This document shows positions 47,035 to 56,762 of a stretch of DNA of 64,000 nt, piece by piece. A program made the position numbers and the translations under genes. The notes beneath the pieces were generated by a model, which saw only the letters and a list, made by a program, of their open reading frames with translations, ran no database searches and had not been told where the DNA came from. Each line of letters opens with the position of its first letter. The stretch's first letter is position 1. The DNA is from Goleter apudmare HA4340-LM2 (GTDB lineage: Bacteria; Cyanobacteriota; Cyanobacteriia; Cyanobacteriales; Nostocaceae): the NCBI GenBank assembly GCA_019359495.1, contig JAHHHF010000076.1, positions 62,001 to 126,000 on the forward strand, written 5' to 3'.

Positions 47035-49335
47035 CTACGAATCTGGTGTCTGTTCAGGAAACATACACTTATCGGAATCACATCCAGCAGGGCCAGCTTC
47101 TGCCAATTCACCTAAGTCATAGCGGCTGAGAGCTGCACAGAAATCATCTGTTTTGCGTCTGGTTTTTACCTCTTGCATTAAACGCTCATAGGTGAGTTTG
47201 TCTATAGGTTCAAACGGCAAACGGGGAAACGATTGCAGGTCATCAAAACGCGCTAGGAGGGCGGCGGAAATGTAGCCTTCATCATTTTGGATAGCTTGGT
47301 GGATGCGCTGACCAAGAGGCTCGATTTCATCAGAGCGCAGCTCTAAAGTGGCTGATGTGTTGTGGGTGACATAATGTTTTTGCACCTGGAGGACAAAATC
47401 TAATTGAGCTAAGACAGAGAACTGAGAAACATCAATTTGATCTGCTCCTGATAAATCAGCCCAAGGTACAGTTACAGGAATTTCTACTAACCATTCACTA
47501 ACCCGTGAGTCAAAGGGATCATGGAGCAAATTGCCCTGTTCATCTTTGTCAGACTGAGAAGGAATGACGCTATAGCCGTAATCGATACAAGCTAGAGCCA
47601 CTGGGTCATTTTTGCCGAAAGTGATACGCCGAATAAATCTTTGAGCTTTGGGAGGATGCCATCCAGAACTAGCACCAGTTAACAGGGCTTTAGTACCACT
47701 GGGTTGGACTGTAGTACAGCGATTGGGACGTTTGAAATTATGGCGATCGCAGTAATCCCAAACCACCCGATGTACAATCTCTTTCCAGTAACTGAGGTAT
47801 TTTTCTTCCTCTCGTTTAAATGCTAATCCTTGGGGAGTAGCGGGTCTGCCGGCTTCCCACCAATGCAACCATTCAACGCCAAAAGCATGAACGAAGAAAT
47901 CAAATAAACCTGTGAAGGATACCCCGACAATTGGGTCTAATTCCCGACTGGCTTGGTAGCGGGGTTCTAAGAATTTATGATTTAAAAGGGCAGCTACAGA
48001 TAGCGCTCCCGCAGTAAAAGCTTCCTCTTGTTCTTTATAGTTATGTGGATCAATTTGATTGAGGTGTACTTCTGACAAATTACAGTGAAAATTACTACCT
48101 ATGATTTCTCCGCACGGATTTAAACCATATCGCTGCAAACGATGTTCTATTTCTTCAGCATCAAGAAGCTGATATTGTGCTTGCAACCATTGTTGCGCTG
48201 TTCCTTGTTCGTAAGATTTCAAGAAATCAACTTTCAATGCCGATGTTGTAAGCAAATCACTGTTAGCTCTAGCTACTGCTTCACCTGCCCACTGAATTGC
48301 GCCTTCGCCACTGTAATACTGTTTGCGAACAGCTTCTAGACATTCTTCTAATGTTGGCTTGCGGTGAAAAACTCTAGTATGATTCGCCATTCTCAGCGCA
48401 TCACGTTCTGGATCAATTCGCCAGTTGCCTGCTTCATCTTGCTGCCATAAATTATCTTTGGCATTAGCACCTAATTGATCGTCAGCCCTAAACTGACGTA
48501 TCCCCGCACTTCTTCTGATATTGCCTGCAACAATTGTCACAGCAGCTTGATCGATTAATAGACAGCACTCTACAGAATTTAATTGCCGTCCTAAAGCCTT
48601 ATTCAGAATAGATGCACAATTTTGATAAAGTTCGGGCAATTTTATAGGATTAGCTACACCGCCAAAGCCTCTGAGAGTTTCACCTGCTTGACGAACATCA
48701 CTAATATCAACCAATACTTGCACTTCACCGCTAAATCTCTCATCTGTAGAGAGTTCTAATAGGGTTTGATAAGATTTCACCCAACCTTCACGACTATCTC
48801 CCACGTGGATAATGACTCGATTACCCTGTATAGAGATTTCCGTATATTCACGACGCTGTTCTTTAGGAGTATTGCCAATTTCACCTTGTACAGTTATGTT
48901 CAGGTGATTACAGATTGGTGGTAATTGGTTAATATATTGCGGTTCTATGATGGCTCCAGTACCACAACCCATCATGGCTAGATCCATCATCAAGCCAAAG
49001 GCACTCCAATCTTGGAGGTTGGTAGAGGTGCAATTATAAGCCCCGGAAAAGTTCTTGGGTTTGGCGATCCATTCTGTACCACCAACCCATAACCAGCGTC
49101 CACTGGGTAGGGCTTTCAAATTGCGTTGCATCCGCTCTAGGATAGCTGTTTCTTGGGGGTTGAGCTTTCCTAACTCAATTATGCCTTGGAGAGTGCGATC
49201 GCATACCTCATCCCATGTTTCCCTCAAACCTGCCGGACTCCGGCGGCTATAGGTTCTAAAAAATACGGGATTGGCGGCTGGAGCAGTTTCTGGAAACTCT
49301 GCACTCTGACGTTTTCTTTCAAGCTCTCGAACCAT
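47035..49335 (-). CDS. nrdJ: Adenosylcobalamin-dependent (class II) ribonucleoside-triphosphate reductase
   Basis: The 766-residue enzyme resembles the monomeric RTPR type (~740 residues). Visible landmarks are the first active-site Cys in SGAYNCTSTNLQDW, GMMDLAMMGCGTGAII, the finger loop Cys-Glu motif in YGLNPCGEIIG, SGTKALLTGASSGWHPP, and a C-terminal redox pair CDSDKC. It reduces NTPs to dNTPs with a B12-derived thiyl radical, without oxygen. The coding sequence is continuous; related cyanobacterial genes can carry introns or inteins, none of which is seen here. No B12 riboswitch-like structure is recognised in the short upstream gap. Confidence 0.95.
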   Translation of the reverse strand: MVRELERKRQSAEFPETAPAANPVFFRTYSRRSPAGLRETWDEVCDRTLQGIIELGKLNPQETAILERMQRNLKALPSGRWLWVGGTEWIAKPKNFSGAYNCTSTNLQDWSAFGLMMDLAMMGCGTGAIIEPQYINQLPPICNHLNITVQGEIGNTPKEQRREYTEISIQGNRVIIHVGDSREGWVKSYQTLLELSTDERFSGEVQVLVDISDVRQAGETLRGFGGVANPIKLPELYQNCASILNKALGRQLNSVECCLLIDQAAVTIVAGNIRRSAGIRQFRADDQLGANAKDNLWQQDEAGNWRIDPERDALRMANHTRVFHRKPTLEECLEAVRKQYYSGEGAIQWAGEAVARANSDLLTTSALKVDFLKSYEQGTAQQWLQAQYQLLDAEEIEHRLQRYGLNPCGEIIGSNFHCNLSEVHLNQIDPHNYKEQEEAFTAGALSVAALLNHKFLEPRYQASRELDPIVGVSFTGLFDFFVHAFGVEWLHWWEAGRPATPQGLAFKREEEKYLSYWKEIVHRVVWDYCDRHNFKRPNRCTTVQPSGTKALLTGASSGWHPPKAQRFIRRITFGKNDPVALACIDYGYSVIPSQSDKDEQGNLLHDPFDSRVSEWLVEIPVTVPWADLSGADQIDVSQFSVLAQLDFVLQVQKHYVTHNTSATLELRSDEIEPLGQRIHQAIQNDEGYISAALLARFDDLQSFPRLPFEPIDKLTYERLMQEVKTRRKTDDFCAALSRYDLGELAEAGPAGCDSDKCMFPEQTPDS

Positions 49336-49481
49336 AAGTCTAATTAATCTAATTCTTTTTGCTTGTTGCTTGTTGACAGATTATGACTATACGCCAAGTG
49401 GATTGAGGATGGAAGCTTGCCAAAAGTGACAACTTACCCTTACTCTACGACTGTACGTACTAATTGCAACGGAACGTTACA

Positions 49482-50066
49482 ATGCCTCTTGCTCCTTGGC
49501 GAAGCGCGATCGCCCACGCCCTCCATCGCAATCGCAGTCTTGTTTACGCCCGTTACCTACAAATGGCAACGGTACGGACAAATGGTTGTCCGGCAAATCG
49601 AACTATAGTCTTTCGTGGTTTTTTAGAAGAAAGTAACCAGCTAAAATTTGTCACCGACGCCCGCAGTGAGAAAGCTGAACAAATACAGCAGCAACCTTGG
49701 GCGGAAGTTTGCTGGTATTTCCCGAATACACGAGAGCAATTTCGGATTACTGGTCATTTGACCTTGGTAAGTAGTGATTATTCTTTACCCATACTACAAA
49801 AAGCCCGCGTCTCCATCTGGCAAGATCTGAGTGATGCGGCGCGGTTACAATTTGCTTGGCCCGAACCGGGTACACCGAGAATTAAAAACAAAGCTGCTTT
49901 TGAGCCACCATCACCTGATCTCCATGAACCACTGCCTAATTTTTGCCTCCTACTACTCGATCCTGTACAGGTAGATCACTTAGAACTACGTGGTGAACCA
50001 CAAAATCGTCGTCTTTACCACCTCGACGAAAACCAAGGATGGTATTGTCAAGAAGTTAATCCTTAG
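49482..50066 (+). CDS. Pyridoxamine 5'-phosphate oxidase family flavoprotein
   Basis: The ATG at 49482 (MPLAPWRSAIAHALHRNRSL) is chosen; a TTG would add six residues. The 194-residue split-barrel protein has the FMN-binding pattern ATVRTNGCPANRTIVFRGF, TDARSEKAEQIQQQPWAEVCWYFPNTREQFRI, and a C-terminal LHEPLPNFCLLLLDPVQVDHLEL. This is the cyanobacterial Alr4036-like PNPOx branch and may not be true PdxH. It is divergent from nrdJ with ~146 bp between. Confidence 0.9.
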   Translation: MPLAPWRSAIAHALHRNRSLVYARYLQMATVRTNGCPANRTIVFRGFLEESNQLKFVTDARSEKAEQIQQQPWAEVCWYFPNTREQFRITGHLTLVSSDYSLPILQKARVSIWQDLSDAARLQFAWPEPGTPRIKNKAAFEPPSPDLHEPLPNFCLLLLDPVQVDHLELRGEPQNRRLYHLDENQGWYCQEVNP

Positions 50067-50159
50067 AATTGGGGAACTAGCTTTGATCGCAGGTAGCCGC
50101 AGTCTAAATAAGAATGGGAAACTCGGAGCCACCTCTAGGGTAATGATGCTCTGAGAAAT

Positions 50160-50202
50160 GGGGAAGTAACGAATGTCTAATGACTAATAACCAATGACAA
50201 AT
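50160..50202. repeat. AATGACTAATAACCAATGAC repeat
   Basis: Between convergent genes the units CTAATGACTAATAACCAATG and ACAAATTT recur, the same short A-rich family seen at about 16603, 29699, 41433 and 63420. Confidence 0.45.
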
Positions 50203-50967
50203 TTAAATACCTGCACCATCCAAGAATTCCTGTATTGCTTTATCTCTAAGATGGCAAACAGAGTTATCCTTGGGCATATTCTTGTCATTGTCATCCAAAT
50301 AACCCGCCAAAACGAGAGTTTTTGTGGAAGAATGCAAGTGTTGGAGAGTTTGTATTTGTTCTTCTAAGGATTCAATCCGATCCACTAAAGCGCGGATGAC
50401 TTCGGCTTCAGAATCTGGCAAATTATTGTGTTCTAGGGGTGCAACCCGGACTCCAGAACGATAGATGATACGACCAGGTACGCCCACTACAGTACAGCTA
50501 GAAGGAACGTCTCTCAAAACGACTGATCCAGCGCCAATGCGGACATTGTTACCAATTTGGATATTACCCAAAACCTTAGCACCAGCACCAACAACGACAT
50601 TTTCCCCCAAGGTGGGGTGGCGCTTACCACTTTCTTTACCTGTGCCTCCTAGGGTGACACCTTGATAAATTAAAGCATAGTCTCCGACGATCGCTGTTTC
50701 CCCAATCACCACTCCCATACCGTGGTCAATAAATACACCCTGTCCAATCGTCGCACCTGGGTGGATTTCAATTCCTGTGAAAAACCGAGCTATGTGAGAA
50801 ATTAGGCGAGGTATAAAAGGAATGCCAAAACTGTATAACCAGTGAGCCAGCCGATAGAATAGCAAGGCTTGCAAACCGGGGTAACAAAATAAAACTTCCA
50901 ACCAGTTACGGGCAGCTGGGTCACGTTCAAATATGATACGAAAGTCAGCACGCAATATAGATAGCAC
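50203..50967 (-). CDS. cysE: Serine O-acetyltransferase CysE
   Basis: The 254-residue protein starts at a GTG ([21 protein letters not shown]). It has the N-terminal helical serine-acetyltransferase domain and the left-handed hexapeptide beta-helix ([60 protein letters not shown]) with the catalytic His in IDHGMG. It acetylates L-serine to O-acetylserine, the substrate for cysteine synthase (15602-16576 in this window). The tail past residue ~190 is longer than in short CysE forms and holds a coiled segment. Confidence 0.96.
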   Translation of the reverse strand: MLSILRADFRIIFERDPAARNWLEVLFCYPGLQALLFYRLAHWLYSFGIPFIPRLISHIARFFTGIEIHPGATIGQGVFIDHGMGVVIGETAIVGDYALIYQGVTLGGTGKESGKRHPTLGENVVVGAGAKVLGNIQIGNNVRIGAGSVVLRDVPSSCTVVGVPGRIIYRSGVRVAPLEHNNLPDSEAEVIRALVDRIESLEEQIQTLQHLHSSTKTLVLAGYLDDNDKNMPKDNSVCHLRDKAIQEFLDGAGI

Positions 50968-51069
50968 GAGATAGTACCTTCGGAAAGCACGACAAGCTAC
51001 TCTCCCATATTATCGTTCCAGGTGTAATCTCGATTAAATGGGGCATGGGGCATTAGTTATTTATGGCTC

Positions 51070-51196
51070 TATAGCAATCCTAAATGATTTGTAAAATCTT
51101 ACATGTAGGGTTGTTGACTGTTAACCGTTGACAGTCAACAGTCAACATTCAACAGCCAAAACCGATATTTTTCACAACTGAAATAGGATTGCTATA
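51070..51196. mobile_element. MITE-like element with TATAGCAATCCTA termini
   Basis: Terminal inverted repeats TATAGCAATCCTA (51070-51082) and TAGGATTGCTATA (51184-51196) are perfect over 13 bp with weaker pairing inward (AAATGATTTG vs CAACTGAAA). The 127-bp element has no coding capacity and begins and ends with TA, in keeping with IS630-type target duplication. The centre (51115-51156) is a run of TTGACTGT / AGTCAACAGTCAACA units, probably another repeat that expanded or inserted in it. Confidence 0.7.
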
Positions 51197-51230
51197 TCAT
51201 CTCCTCCATCTGCTTCATTCCCACTCCTGA

Positions 51231-51716
51231 TTACTGCTGCACTGTCAAAGTATAGTTTCGCTTGACCCCAGAATCAAAAGTACCTACCCAGACATGATAA
51301 GTTCCGCGTTTCCAGTTAATATCTTTAATGCTGGCATCTTTACTTTTACCAGTATCATCACCGCAGCGAATTGTAGTTTCGTCTGGGCCTTTGATGAGTA
51401 CGGTTGTGTCAATGCCGCTTTTGATGAGTATTTTCAAGTCGGCAAAGTCTTTTTCTAAAACCAGGATGTGATCAGGATTGGGATCGGCAAAGCCAATACA
51501 GGCATTCTTCTCTCGGTCACGGTTGCTAATGGCAGATAATGAGTAAGAACCGCCTGTGTATCCAGTAACTTCTGTTTTAACTGGCTCATTGCCTGATGAT
51601 AGGCTAATTGTACCGAAATTTGATGTCTGTGCTATTACAGGTGTAGTCACAATAGCGGTAAGTATAGCCGTGAACCAAGCGAATCGGAACTTTAATCGGG
51701 GGAGACGATACTTCAT
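51231..51716 (-). CDS. Secreted protein, unknown
   Basis: The 161-residue protein has a clear signal peptide (RFAWFTAILTAIVTTPVIAQ, cleavage after VIAQ) and a ~130-residue extracytoplasmic domain with a Cys pair (KNACIGFADPNPDH, TIRCGDDTG) and the ending KRGTYHVWVGTFDSGVKRNY. The domain looks like a small beta-sandwich common in cyanobacterial exoproteins; some annotations link it to PPC-like folds. No enzyme motif is seen. A MITE lies 35 bp downstream of its stop. Confidence 0.78.
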   Translation of the reverse strand: MKYRLPRLKFRFAWFTAILTAIVTTPVIAQTSNFGTISLSSGNEPVKTEVTGYTGGSYSLSAISNRDREKNACIGFADPNPDHILVLEKDFADLKILIKSGIDTTVLIKGPDETTIRCGDDTGKSKDASIKDINWKRGTYHVWVGTFDSGVKRNYTLTVQQ

Positions 51717-51876
51717 AAGTAGCCCTCCGACAGGCTATTTTATATAGTAAATATATATACATATTGTAAGCAAAAAACCGTAATACTCCATAAGCTGTGC
51801 CACATTGTTATGTGCCACAGTTAATGCCAATTAAAAATTCAAAATACCTCATACCTTGCACCAGATTTAGCACTCT

Positions 51877-53535
51877 TTACGGCTGGAGTTGCAAGAAGAC
51901 GCCAGCTTTGAGTGCTTCTGTGTCGCTGTTGTAAGTACTAACTGTCAGTGATCGCAGGTTGTTAAAAAACGGTTTGCCGAGTATTTCTACTAACTTGAGA
52001 ATTGGTAGCTGTCTTTCTAAAAACTGCTGGCTCTTGATCCAATCAAGATAAACATAGCCTTGGTTGGGTTGGGGAATGGTAGCGATACTATCTTGGAAAT
52101 TACGATGATTAATTAAAGAGTCTTCCCCAGATGTGAGAATTTCTTTCATTGTCTCTAAATCGGAGGTGAAGATTTCGTAGTTTCCTAAAGTTGTATGCAC
52201 ACCCTGCACTTTGGCTTCAACGTCGAGCGCAGTTTGATCTTTCGTATTGGTTGGTTTGCTAGCTGCGGTTAACTTTGTCCATGTGGAGACTTTTTGCTGA
52301 TCTAAAGTGATGGGACTGATGCTGAGTCCTTTAGCATTAGCGATCGCATCTAAATTAGCAATACCTGCGATTACCTCCGGCGATTGTTCCACGGCAAACA
52401 CCCAACTTACAGTTTTTTGGGCTTTTTGGGGTAATAATGCTAAGGCATACTCTCCCTGTACCCAGCTAAAAATATCTGCTGGTAAGTTTATCCCCCAAAG
52501 TTTTTGCAAATCTAGTAAGGGTTGGGCTAATTTAGCGATCGCATCTTCCCCAGAACCATATATAGTTTCTGTCGCTTGTCTCCAGAGTTTAGCTAACTCA
52601 CTATCACCCAAATTGCTCAAATTAGCTCCAGAAATTGCCAAGCCTGCTGATACTGGAATATACTTCAGTGCTCCTACAGGTTGAGATAAGGGTGGAGATG
52701 GGGGGACAATTGCTGATGCACCCAAAAAGCTAGTTTCTGCTAGCAATCCTTTGGGGTTTAATGCTAGGGAAATAATTTCGCTGTCATAACTTGGTGCTGA
52801 TAATTCTAACCCTTGCCATTTGGCAACAGTGGGCAGATTTAGAAAAGCCACGGCTAACGCACCTCCAGGTAGCTGTTCGGTAGCTTTTTGGTATTGAGCA
52901 GAAGTGGTTAAATTGAGATCCGGGGCTTGGACGTTATTAATCGCATCTCGCAATACTTTAGGATCGTTGGCAAACAACACAAAGTCATTACCCACCAATG
53001 CACCAGCCAATGCACCTTGTGCTGGTGGCGGATCGTCATAAAGCAGCTTCACGCCTTTGTATGCTTCTGTGGCTAAATTGCTTCCAGCTAACACCCGCTT
53101 GGAAAATAACAATTCCACAAACTCTCGGCTTTTTTCTGGTTTTGTAGTCCCTAACGCCATCAAATACCCTGGCTGCTGTCCATTTTCTGGATCACGATCA
53201 ATATCCCAGTTGGTGACAGCCAAGGTAATTTCGTTTCCTAACCAAGGTTGAATATCTTGGCGATAATCAATGCCACTTTTAGCCAATACACTGGTTTTGA
53301 TCCCAGATAGCTCTCCTTCGCCCTCCAAAGTGGGCAATTTATCTGGATTTACCAACAGTGAAGCCATCACTGGGGCAATTTTCGACACAAATATGGCAGC
53401 ACTAGGCTGAGATCTGGCGGTAACGAGATTGGCCGGACTTTTAGCAAAAATCCAGTAAAAGCCAGCAATAGCGATCGCTACCAGTGCAATCACACCAGCT
53501 ACCAGGAAACTAGAAAATGAGCGTTGGCTGTTCAC
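51877..53535 (-). CDS. DUF3352 membrane-anchored protein
   Basis: The 552-residue protein has one N-terminal membrane helix (FLVAGVIALVAIAIAGFYWIF), with the large remainder probably in the periplasm or thylakoid lumen. Patterns such as PDKLPTLEGEGELSGIKTSV, AVTNWDIDRDPENGQQPGYL, LLPQKAQKTVSWVFAVE and YVYLDWIKSQQFL fit DUF3352, a family widespread in cyanobacteria and without known function. No catalytic residues are obvious. It is divergent from the rhodanese gene. Confidence 0.9.
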   Translation of the reverse strand: MNSQRSFSSFLVAGVIALVAIAIAGFYWIFAKSPANLVTARSQPSAAIFVSKIAPVMASLLVNPDKLPTLEGEGELSGIKTSVLAKSGIDYRQDIQPWLGNEITLAVTNWDIDRDPENGQQPGYLMALGTTKPEKSREFVELLFSKRVLAGSNLATEAYKGVKLLYDDPPPAQGALAGALVGNDFVLFANDPKVLRDAINNVQAPDLNLTTSAQYQKATEQLPGGALAVAFLNLPTVAKWQGLELSAPSYDSEIISLALNPKGLLAETSFLGASAIVPPSPPLSQPVGALKYIPVSAGLAISGANLSNLGDSELAKLWRQATETIYGSGEDAIAKLAQPLLDLQKLWGINLPADIFSWVQGEYALALLPQKAQKTVSWVFAVEQSPEVIAGIANLDAIANAKGLSISPITLDQQKVSTWTKLTAASKPTNTKDQTALDVEAKVQGVHTTLGNYEIFTSDLETMKEILTSGEDSLINHRNFQDSIATIPQPNQGYVYLDWIKSQQFLERQLPILKLVEILGKPFFNNLRSLTVSTYNSDTEALKAGVFLQLQP

Positions 53536-53683
53536 ATTAGACCTAATTTGCGAATGGGGAATTGGGGTAAAGTACGCGATTAATCGCGTCTCTCTTGAGC
53601 CTTGACCCTAAGAATCAATACTCATGACTATGGACAGGGTTTTCTGTCAACATAAATAGTATAGGATTGTTTACAAAAACTTC

Positions 53684-54031
53684 ATGACAGGAAATTCTTT
53701 TAGTGAAATTAGTGTAGAAGACTTGGCACAATGTTTGTCTGCTAAGGATTCTAGCGTTCAGTTAGTAGACGTGCGCGAACCCCAAGAATTGGCGATCGCT
53801 AGCATTGAGGGCTTTGTTAATTTACCTTTGAGTGAGTTTGGCGAATGGAGCGCTGAAGTTCCCACGCTCTTCAATCCAGACGCCGAAACTCTTGTACTAT
53901 GTCACCACGGCCTTCGCTCTGCCCAGATGTGCCAGTGGTTAGTTGCTCAAGGTTTTACAAATGTTAAAAATATCGCAGGTGGTATCGATGCTTACTCTTT
54001 GTTAGTTGACCCTGCTATTCCCCAATACTAA
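53684..54031 (+). CDS. Single-domain rhodanese
   Basis: The 115-residue rhodanese domain has LVDVREPQELAIASIEG, the active-site loop LCHHGLRSAQM with catalytic Cys near residue 74, and the closing FTNVKNIAGGIDAYS. It transfers sulfane sulfur, typically from thiosulfate or persulfide, to a thiol acceptor; in vivo acceptor unknown. It stands alone with 427 bp before hrcA. Confidence 0.93.
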   Translation: MTGNSFSEISVEDLAQCLSAKDSSVQLVDVREPQELAIASIEGFVNLPLSEFGEWSAEVPTLFNPDAETLVLCHHGLRSAQMCQWLVAQGFTNVKNIAGGIDAYSLLVDPAIPQY

Positions 54032-54458
54032 GTGCATAATTGGGCTGGGAATTACTCTCATCTGGATTTTCCCACCCTGTTCGGCATACTTTATACTTAG
54101 GTTACAAATCTCAGAATTATGGGAACAATAATATCAACTAATGTTTGAGTGACATTTGAATCCCAAAAGGGTCGAAAAATAAGTATTCAACAATACAATT
54201 TTTAACAATTATTTATGGAAAGATACGTTTAACAAAAGCTACATTTTAGCTATTAGATATTAGCTAAAATGTCCATAGTTTATGCCTAAGAGATAAAACT
54301 CTGGAAAGATGCAAAATTATCAATTTAAATTTAGTTATTACTATAAAATTGAATAATTAGTTATCTTAACTTAATAAATATTACTTTTTATTAAGCAATA
54401 ACATTTACAAATTTTTTCCCAATTCTCAATAAAATTTGCCTTCAGTACAACATCTCCC
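54032..54458. other. AT-rich intergenic region upstream of hrcA with perfect inverted repeat
   Basis: About 430 bp, strongly AT-rich. ACATTTTAGCTA (54241-54252) and TAGCTAAAATGT (54261-54272) form a perfect 12-bp inverted repeat with an 8-bp spacer. No CIRCE element (TTAGCACTC-N9-GAGTGCTAA) is found, so hrcA seems not to be autoregulated through a standard operator here. No open frame is supported. Confidence 0.6.
54241..54272. repeat. Perfect 12-bp inverted repeat upstream of hrcA
   Basis: The arms ACATTTTAGCTA and TAGCTAAAATGT surround TTAGATAT, about 190 bp before the hrcA ATG. The 20-bp centre-to-centre spacing would suit a dimeric DNA-binding protein, or the RNA could form a hairpin. 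The bound protein is unknown. Confidence 0.7.
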
Positions 54459-55535
54459 ATGCAAGTCCAGTTGACAAATAGACAACAGCATATACTTTGG
54501 GCAACGGTGCGTCATTACATTGCTACGGCAGAACCTGTTGGTTCTAAAGCCCTGGTGGAAGAGTATGATTTAGGTGTCAGTTCAGCCACAATTCGCAATG
54601 TCATGGGTGTCCTAGAAAAGTCGGGGTTACTTTATCAACCCCACGCCTCTGCCGGACGCGTACCTTCTGACTCTGGCTATCGCATTTATGTTGACAAGTT
54701 AATTACTCCTTCTGAAACTTTAGCTAGAGAGGCAGAACTAGCACTGCAACAGCACCTCCACTGGGACGATTGGAGTTTAGAAGCCGTCATCCAAGGCGCA
54801 GCGCAAATTTTAGCAACCTTGAGTGGCTGCATTAGCTTGATTACCATGCCTCAAACCGGCACAGCAATGTTGCGACATTTGCAATTGGTGCAAATTGAAG
54901 CCCGAAAAATCATGCTGATCGTGGTCACAGAAACTTATGAGACGCATTCCAAGTTGATGGATTTGGCCCCAACATCCGCAGAAACACAACCAGATCCAGA
55001 AGTAATTGATCGGGAATTGCAGATTGTGTCTAACTTTTTAAATAGCCACCTACGAGGACGGAGTCTATTGGAATTAGCCAGCCTGGACTGGAGTCAATTA
55101 GATCGAGAGTTCCAGCGTTATGCCGAATTTTTGAAAAACTCCATCATGGAATTAACTCGTCGGAGTCTAGCACCGACTGCTACACAAATTATGGTGCGGG
55201 GTGTAGCAGAAGTTCTGCGCCAACCAGAATTTTCTCAATTAGAACAAGTGCAAACAATTATCCAACTACTGGAGGAAGAACAAGATCAACTGTGGCGATT
55301 AATATTTGCAGCGCCAGAACTTGAAGATATGGGTAAGTCAAGGGTAACAGTTCGCATAGGTGCAGAAAACCCACTAGAACCGATACGCACCTGCACCTTG
55401 ATTTCTTCTACCTATCGCCGAGGTTCAGTACCAGTAGGTAGTGTGGGAGTTTTAGGCCCAACACGCCTAGATTATGAAAGTGCGATCGCTGTTGTTGAAG
55501 CTGCTGCGGAATACTTGTCTGCGGCCTTCAGTTAA
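54459..55535 (+). CDS. hrcA: Heat-inducible transcription repressor HrcA
   Basis: The 358-residue protein has the N-terminal winged-helix domain ([58 protein letters not shown]) and the longer C-terminal GAF-like and dimerisation region ([40 protein letters not shown]). HrcA binds CIRCE to repress groESL/hrcA-type operons and needs GroEL for activity. The gene is alone; no heat-shock chaperone genes or CIRCE sequence occur nearby in this window. Confidence 0.97.
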   Translation: MQVQLTNRQQHILWATVRHYIATAEPVGSKALVEEYDLGVSSATIRNVMGVLEKSGLLYQPHASAGRVPSDSGYRIYVDKLITPSETLAREAELALQQHLHWDDWSLEAVIQGAAQILATLSGCISLITMPQTGTAMLRHLQLVQIEARKIMLIVVTETYETHSKLMDLAPTSAETQPDPEVIDRELQIVSNFLNSHLRGRSLLELASLDWSQLDREFQRYAEFLKNSIMELTRRSLAPTATQIMVRGVAEVLRQPEFSQLEQVQTIIQLLEEEQDQLWRLIFAAPELEDMGKSRVTVRIGAENPLEPIRTCTLISSTYRRGSVPVGSVGVLGPTRLDYESAIAVVEAAAEYLSAAFS

Positions 55536-55741
55536 ATATTTTTGACTTTCATCAACTAACTGAGGACGGTTATCCAAACGAAGAGACTATTTCACCCTCA
55601 GAGTTTCCTGATTTACAAATTGGGGTTTGTGAGATGTTACCGCCGATTGACAACGTAGAAGGATGATAGCTTTGTTTACCTGTCTTAACTTAGTTTTGTT
55701 TTTTTCCACCGACTTACTTAAGTTGTAAATCAAGGCTGTGA

Positions 55742-56224
55742 TTATGGGAGAAATTTCACATACACACGATCGCATCTTTTTGTCTCTACACCAGTTGCTG
55801 CTGTGTAACCTTTACTTTCATACAGCTTGACTGCTTCCACCAAAACACTAGCAGTCTCAATCCAAATTTCCTCAAAACCACGGGAAGCGATCGCTGCTTC
55901 TAATTGTGCGAGTAAATATTTCCCTAGTCCTAATCCTCTAACACTGGATAAAAGGTACATTTTGCGAATTTCTACAGCTTTTTTCCCACGATCAACAGGG
56001 TAGTATGCCCCAGTACCCACAATCTGGTTTTCATGTTCAATCACCCAAAACTCGCCGCCTGTGGCTAAATAAGATGCTTCCACTTGCAAGACATCTCTGT
56101 CAGCACCATCCGGTTCCCAACCCAATCCGTATTCCGATAACACATAACTGATGACTGCGGCTGCGCTTGTGCGATCGCCCTTCTCCCAGTTACGAATCAA
56201 AAAGTCTTGATAATAATCTCTCAT
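55742..56224 (-). CDS. GNAT family N-acetyltransferase
   Basis: The 160-residue protein has the GNAT core: an acceptor loop, the acetyl-CoA pyrophosphate loop SSVRGLGLGKYLLAQLEAAI (R-x-x-G-x-G pattern), followed by WIETASVLVEAVKLYESKGY, the strand/helix that carries the C-terminal Tyr. Substrate unknown. It converges with hrcA across ~200 bp. Confidence 0.9.
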   Translation of the reverse strand: MRDYYQDFLIRNWEKGDRTSAAAVISYVLSEYGLGWEPDGADRDVLQVEASYLATGGEFWVIEHENQIVGTGAYYPVDRGKKAVEIRKMYLLSSVRGLGLGKYLLAQLEAAIASRGFEEIWIETASVLVEAVKLYESKGYTAATGVETKRCDRVYVKFLP

Positions 56225-56344
56225 CGTAAAATTTTGAATTGGAGTCGAGTGAAAGTCAAGTTGGCACAGAGAATTTTTTTAGATATATATCCCAATATAA
56301 GCTTGTAGTCAGCACTTTAGTGCCTCCAAGTACAAGCAAAATTG

Positions 56345-56749
56345 TTAACTGACGATACCCAGATTGGTGTAAATCTCTATTAAATTACCATCAGGGTCAC
56401 GGAAATGGGCTGTGCGGATTCCCCATTCTGGACGGTCTACAGGTTGAGTCACAAGCAATGCATGATAATCTTTTAGGCGTTGGTATACTTCATCCACGTT
56501 ATCGACTGCGAAAATTAGAGATGCTTGATTTTGTCCAGAGAAAGCAGAAGGCTGATCACTCCTGGTGATTACTTGATCCATTAAATCTTTAGGGAATAAA
56601 GCCAACTTAATATATCCCGTACTAAACTCGGCGTACCCGCTATTTTGATCACCCCAATCAACATCTAGTTGCAGTACGTCGCGGTAGAACAGAAAAGTGT
56701 CTTTGTAGTTGGAAACCAGCAGCCTTAGGTGTGTTAACTGAAGTCTCAT
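56345..56749 (-). CDS. VOC superfamily (glyoxalase-like) protein
   Basis: The 134-residue protein has two beta-alpha-beta-beta-beta modules of the vicinal-oxygen-chelate fold: LRLLVSNYKDTFLFYRDVLQ in the first and FRDPDGNLIEIYTNLG at the end, where the Glu ligand sits. It could be a lyase, dioxygenase or resistance protein; no specific substrate can be given. It ends 13 bp upstream of the miaE stop region and shares strand with it, so they may be co-transcribed. A short GTAGTCAGCACTTTAGTGCC repeat follows at about 56308-56327. Confidence 0.87.
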   Translation of the reverse strand: MRLQLTHLRLLVSNYKDTFLFYRDVLQLDVDWGDQNSGYAEFSTGYIKLALFPKDLMDQVITRSDQPSAFSGQNQASLIFAVDNVDEVYQRLKDYHALLVTQPVDRPEWGIRTAHFRDPDGNLIEIYTNLGIVS

Positions 56750-56762
56750 ATACGTTGGGTTG

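Noticed and set aside
47035-49335. Intein or intron within nrdJ
   Set aside because: The frame is continuous, of normal length and with all catalytic motifs in order.
49336-49481. Possible B12 riboswitch before nrdJ
   Set aside because: The gap is only ~146 bp and shows no B12-box-like sequence or suitable stems.
51867-51891. TTAGCACTC followed by GGAGTTGCAA, reminiscent of a CIRCE element
   Set aside because: Only one arm matches; the spacing and second arm do not, and it lies at the 3' end of the DUF3352 gene.
55587-55775. 62-codon minus-strand frame between hrcA and the GNAT gene
   Set aside because: It overlaps the 3' end of the GNAT gene and has no recognisable content.
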